A stretch of 64,000 nt of DNA from positions 71,878-135,877 of the forward strand of contig JBFWXN010000003.1 in NCBI GenBank assembly GCA_050187415.1. Reading direction: 5' to 3'. Below are positions 61,801 to 64,000 of the stretch, in pieces; position 1 is the stretch's first letter, and every line of letters starts with the position of its first letter. The notes under the pieces are model-generated. The model searched no databases. It was not told the DNA's origin and saw only the letters and a list, made by a program, of their open reading frames with translations. A program made the translations under genes and the position numbers. Source of the DNA: Ga0077555 sp050187415 (lineage in GTDB: Bacteria; Pseudomonadota; Alphaproteobacteria; Rhizobiales; Hyphomicrobiaceae).

Positions 61801-63733
61801 CCAGCCGTTCCGCGTCGTCGGCGTTGGTGACATGTCCGGCGACGTCTTCGGCAACGCCATGCTGCTGTCGCCGTGCACGCGCCTGATCGCGGCATTCGAT
61901 CACCGTGACATTTTCCTCGATCCGGATCCCGAACCCGCAACCGCCCTCTCCGAGCGCCGCCGATTGTTCGAGCTGCCGAGATCGAGTTGGGCAGACTACG
62001 ACCGCAATAGGATCTCGGCGGGCGGAGGCGTCTTCTCTCGCCAGCTCAAGTCGATTGCGTTGTCGCCGCCGGTCAAATCCGCGCTCGGCGTGACGGTCGA
62101 TGCGATGACGCCGATCGAGTTGATGCGTGCGATTCTCCTCGCCGACACGGACCTCCTTTGGTTCGGCGGCATCGGTACCTACGTGCGCGCATCAAGCGAA
62201 ACCGACGCCGCCGCTGGCGACCGGGCAAACGACGCGATCCGTGTCGCCGCCAACGAACTGCGCACGCGGGTCATCGGCGAAGGCGCCAATCTCGGCATGA
62301 CGCAACCCGGGCGAATTGAGGCCGCAAGCCGCGGCATCCGGCTCAATACGGATTTCATCGACAATTCGGCTGGCGTGAACACCTCGGACCAGGAGGTGAA
62401 CATCAAGATCGCGCTGGCGCCGGCCGTTCGCTCTGGCCGCCTTCCGATCGAGAGCCGCAATCACTTGCTCGGCCAGATGACCGAAGATGTCGCTGCCACC
62501 GTCTTGCGCAACAACTATCAGCAATCGCTCGCGCTGAGCCTTGCCGAACGCCGCGAGGCCCGTGATCTCGGCCGCATTGCCCGCCTGATCCGTGATCTTG
62601 AGGGACGCGACCTGATCGATCGCCGCCTGGAAGCGCTGCCCGGCGATCACGAACTCGCCGAAAGGGTTCGTCGGGGGCATGGACTCACGCGTCCAGAGCT
62701 GGCCGTGGTGCTGAGCTGCGCCAAGATCGCGTTGCTGCACGATCTCCTGGCGAGCCAGGTGCCGGACGATCCCTATCTGTCGGGCCTGCTCACCGACTAT
62801 TTCCCGCCGGCCCTGCGGGCCAAATTTGCCGACGACATTGCCAACCATCGATTGCGCCGTGAGATCGTGGCCACCACCTTGACCAATGGCCTCATCAACC
62901 GGCTCGGTCCTGCGGGCCCGCTGATGATCGCCGATGTGGCTGGCCGGCCGGTGACCGAGGTCGCGTTCGCCTTCATGGCGGCGCGTGGGACCTTGGGCCT
63001 GAACGCTCTTTGGGCACGCATCGATGCCCTGGACGGCAGGCTGTCGGGGGAGGTTCAGCTCGGACTGTACGATCGCGTGCGCCATGGGCTTGTCGCCGCG
63101 GCCACCGATTTCCTTCGCGAAGGGGTCGCCTCGCGGCCGTTGGCCGAAACTATCGAGCGCTGCGCGGCAGGCCATGCGGTTATTGCAGCGGCGTTGGACC
63201 GGATCGCGCCGCGGCACCTGGCCGAGCGCCTGGCTGGCGACAGCCGTGATCTTGGCGCACAAGGTGTACCGGCGGATGTCGCTCGCGACGTTGTCCGCCT
63301 CTCCGTCCTCGTGGAAACACCCGCGATTGTCGCGACGACGGAGAGAAGCGGTGCCACCGTCGAGGCGACAGCCCGCGCCTACTTCGAGATCGCCAGCTAT
63401 CTCAAGATCGACGCGATCGTCGCGCGCGCCCAGGAACTGGCGCCTGCCGACGACTATGAGCGGCTGGCAATCGGCGGCGGCGTTGCGAGCCTCGGCGACG
63501 CACATCGGCGCCTTACGGCGTCGTTCTTGCGAGCGATGGGGCAGGGGGAGCACGACCTCGGCAACTGGCTAGCCGGTTGCGGCTCGCTGGCCGACCGTGC
63601 GCATCGCGATCTGGAGGCGATAGCGGCGGCCCGCGAGATGAGTGTTGCACGTCTGGCTGTGGCGTCCGCGCGGCTTGCCGGTCTGGCGCAGGCGATCGAG
63701 TCGAGCAGTGCCTTCCGAGGCGATGCCCATTGA
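58874..63733 (+). CDS. gdhB: NAD-specific glutamate dehydrogenase, large (about 180 kDa) type
   Basis: 1619 residues from ATG 58874, with GGAGAG in front; an upstream GTG adds eleven residues. This is the very large bacterial NAD-GDH type (1600-1650 residues). Early N-terminal domain (DMPFLLDSILAELQARG), the catalytic core at about 810 (GGIRWSDRALDYRTEVLGLAKAQQVKNAV, then PAGAKGGFFPKRLP), VAADKGTATFSDIANGIAEERGFWLGDAFASGGSAGYDHKGMGITARG, and a C-terminal regulatory part with SCAKIALLHDLLAS. It oxidises glutamate to 2-oxoglutarate and ammonia for catabolism. It follows dnaA after about 200 bases. Transcription is likely separate. Confidence 0.95.
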   Translation: MPKVSEPASHSDLPQVEALIENRAPNAGGRDVFLRALLASTDPSSFSAVAPEALAHEVLLGFAAIAVRKRGEHRVGSRPSLVVSGGTAIEITNDDMPFLLDSILAELQARGLDVALVLHPIIKCDRTEDGRLLNVAGLGDADWGDGRQESYIAIHLAPLTAPRQEELCAALSAILDEVRLAVSDWRPMLSRVRMAAETLSEASAGLDKAMLDEQVAFLNWLTDDNFTFLGTRDYRLEGGLENGDLISEDGDGLGLLADPSVHVLRRGSELVVMTPELRQFFFAREPLLITKANVVSRVHRRVHMDYIGLKKYGPDGAVVGELRVVGLFTSSAYTQSPQRIPLLRRKVGEVIDTLALAQGSHDAKSLVNALETFPRDELFQIGTDDLVRWVAGILDLEIRPRVRVFLRFDRFDRFVSALIYVPRDRYSSSVRERIGEFMSARFEGYVAAYYPHFREGPLARVHFIVARRSGRIAPVPVDELEAGIGRIVRTWDDELKTALAGMGNDAASLLLRYQKAFPAGYAEVFDAQRALEDIARIERLAPGRRAAIDIHRESNLPSSRVRAAIYCLDEPIRLSERVPLLENLGFSVIDERTWRLTPRLEGRARTVVLHDMVLETFDGRPLELGTSLDERLEETFIAILDGNSDNDAFDRLVLAAGLEWREAAVLRAYAAYLRQLGSAFGPRYIAETMVAHELLVRELVDLFHTRFDPDLPLDGAAREARSQAIVERIETALAEVASLDHDRIVRALLSLLQATVRTTYYQRAVDGTPPSTIAFKFDGKQLAMAPAPLPFREIFVAGPRVEGVHLRFAAIARGGIRWSDRALDYRTEVLGLAKAQQVKNAVIVPAGAKGGFFPKRLPRGGSREEMQAEGVAAYRTFIGAMLDLTDNIVDGAVVPPHRVLRHDLDDPYLVVAADKGTATFSDIANGIAEERGFWLGDAFASGGSAGYDHKGMGITARGAWECVKRHFREMDMDIQVQPFRVVGVGDMSGDVFGNAMLLSPCTRLIAAFDHRDIFLDPDPEPATALSERRRLFELPRSSWADYDRNRISAGGGVFSRQLKSIALSPPVKSALGVTVDAMTPIELMRAILLADTDLLWFGGIGTYVRASSETDAAAGDRANDAIRVAANELRTRVIGEGANLGMTQPGRIEAASRGIRLNTDFIDNSAGVNTSDQEVNIKIALAPAVRSGRLPIESRNHLLGQMTEDVAATVLRNNYQQSLALSLAERREARDLGRIARLIRDLEGRDLIDRRLEALPGDHELAERVRRGHGLTRPELAVVLSCAKIALLHDLLASQVPDDPYLSGLLTDYFPPALRAKFADDIANHRLRREIVATTLTNGLINRLGPAGPLMIADVAGRPVTEVAFAFMAARGTLGLNALWARIDALDGRLSGEVQLGLYDRVRHGLVAAATDFLREGVASRPLAETIERCAAGHAVIAAALDRIAPRHLAERLAGDSRDLGAQGVPADVARDVVRLSVLVETPAIVATTERSGATVEATARAYFEIASYLKIDAIVARAQELAPADDYERLAIGGGVASLGDAHRRLTASFLRAMGQGEHDLGNWLAGCGSLADRAHRDLEAIAAAREMSVARLAVASARLAGLAQAIESSSAFRGDAH

Positions 63734-63873
63734 ACGGACGGGAGGGGGTACTTATATCGTCGGCCTTGCCTGCAGCGGTGTCGCATAATGCGCCTTGATA
63801 GAAACCTGAAAGGGCCCTATCCCAGCCGCGCGTAGGCTTTCGTCACGTTTATGGAATAGAGAAAGGCGTCCAG

Positions 63874-64000
63874 ATGGCCAAGGAGAAATTCGATCGTAAC
63901 AAGCCGCACTGCAACGTGGGCACGATCGGTCACGTTGACCACGGCAAGACGACGCTGACTGCTGCCTTGACGAAGGTTTCGGCTGACCGTGGTTGGACGA
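63874..64000 (+). CDS. tuf: Elongation factor Tu, N-terminal part (3' end outside window)
   Basis: The first 42 residues: MAKEKFDRNKPHCNVGTIG then the G1 P-loop GHVDHGKTTLTAALTKV, diagnostic for EF-Tu. GAAAGG precedes the ATG. EF-Tu brings aminoacyl-tRNA to the ribosome. The 139 bases between gdhB and this start hold no gene and should contain its promoter; no rRNA-type or fusA gene is adjacent within the window. Confidence 0.95.
   Translation, partial: MAKEKFDRNKPHCNVGTIGHVDHGKTTLTAALTKVSADRGWT

Noticed and set aside
58811..61903. A 1030-codon open frame on the minus strand opposite gdhB
   Set aside because: It is the antisense shadow of a real GC-rich gene: composition is His/Arg/Gly/Asp-rich with no domain, and gdhB itself is unmistakable.

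Overview
The window looks like chromosomal DNA of a GC-rich alphaproteobacterium, probably in the Hyphomicrobiales (Rhizobiales) sphere. The evidence is the rpsT / rhodanese / dnaA neighbourhood, the alpha-type mdh-sucC-sucD block, a very long (about 1620 residue) NAD-glutamate dehydrogenase, GANTC sites around dnaA, and many small oxidoreductase, CoA and branched-chain-amino-acid-type ABC genes. No rRNA, tRNA or CRISPR array was seen.

Layout. (1) About 1-14,850 is accessory DNA in partial decay. It holds an almost complete N-type ATPase operon (atpD-C-Q-R-B-E-F-A, minus strand, atpA cut by the window edge), a tyrosine-recombinase relic, a metal-stress trio (CsoR-type repressor, glutaredoxin-MauE fusion, DUF305 protein), a cytochrome c relic, a LysR/cupin locus with a palindromic operator candidate, a DUF3300 protein, an IS66 relic, a headless TetR and a frameshifted LysR. 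(2) About 14,851-26,900 is core metabolism: mdh-terminator-sucC-sucD, an FMN hydroxy-acid oxidase, an NHL-repeat protein, a DHA2 transporter, a two-gene small drug/metabolite transporter, coaBC-dut and cysK. (3) About 27,000-35,100 is a catabolic cluster: FAD aromatic-type hydroxylase, DUF2783, M24 peptidase, VOC protein, ACAD-fold monooxygenase and acyl-CoA dehydrogenase. (4) 35,454-39,787 is an unusual envelope cluster: a BON/coiled-coil/OmpA protein, a 35-residue membrane peptide, and a membrane protein with three helix-hairpin-helix-like repeats. (5) 40,052-54,469 holds AidB-type ACAD, two SDRs, an orphan iron-type ABC permease, a livK-livHM-livG-livF operon with fused permeases, a CapD/FlaA1-type sugar epimerase, a VOC protein and a CaiB-type CoA transferase. 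(6) 54,704-64,000 is housekeeping: HNH protein, rpsT, a structured intergenic RNA candidate with a strong terminator, rhodanese, dnaA, gdhB and the start of tuf.

The best candidates for something under-described are the OmpA/micropeptide/triple-HhH cluster and the structured rpsT-dnaA intergenic element. The N-ATPase is a known but rarely studied system; its rotor subunit carries two membrane carboxylates. All family assignments are from reading the sequence; no database search was run.
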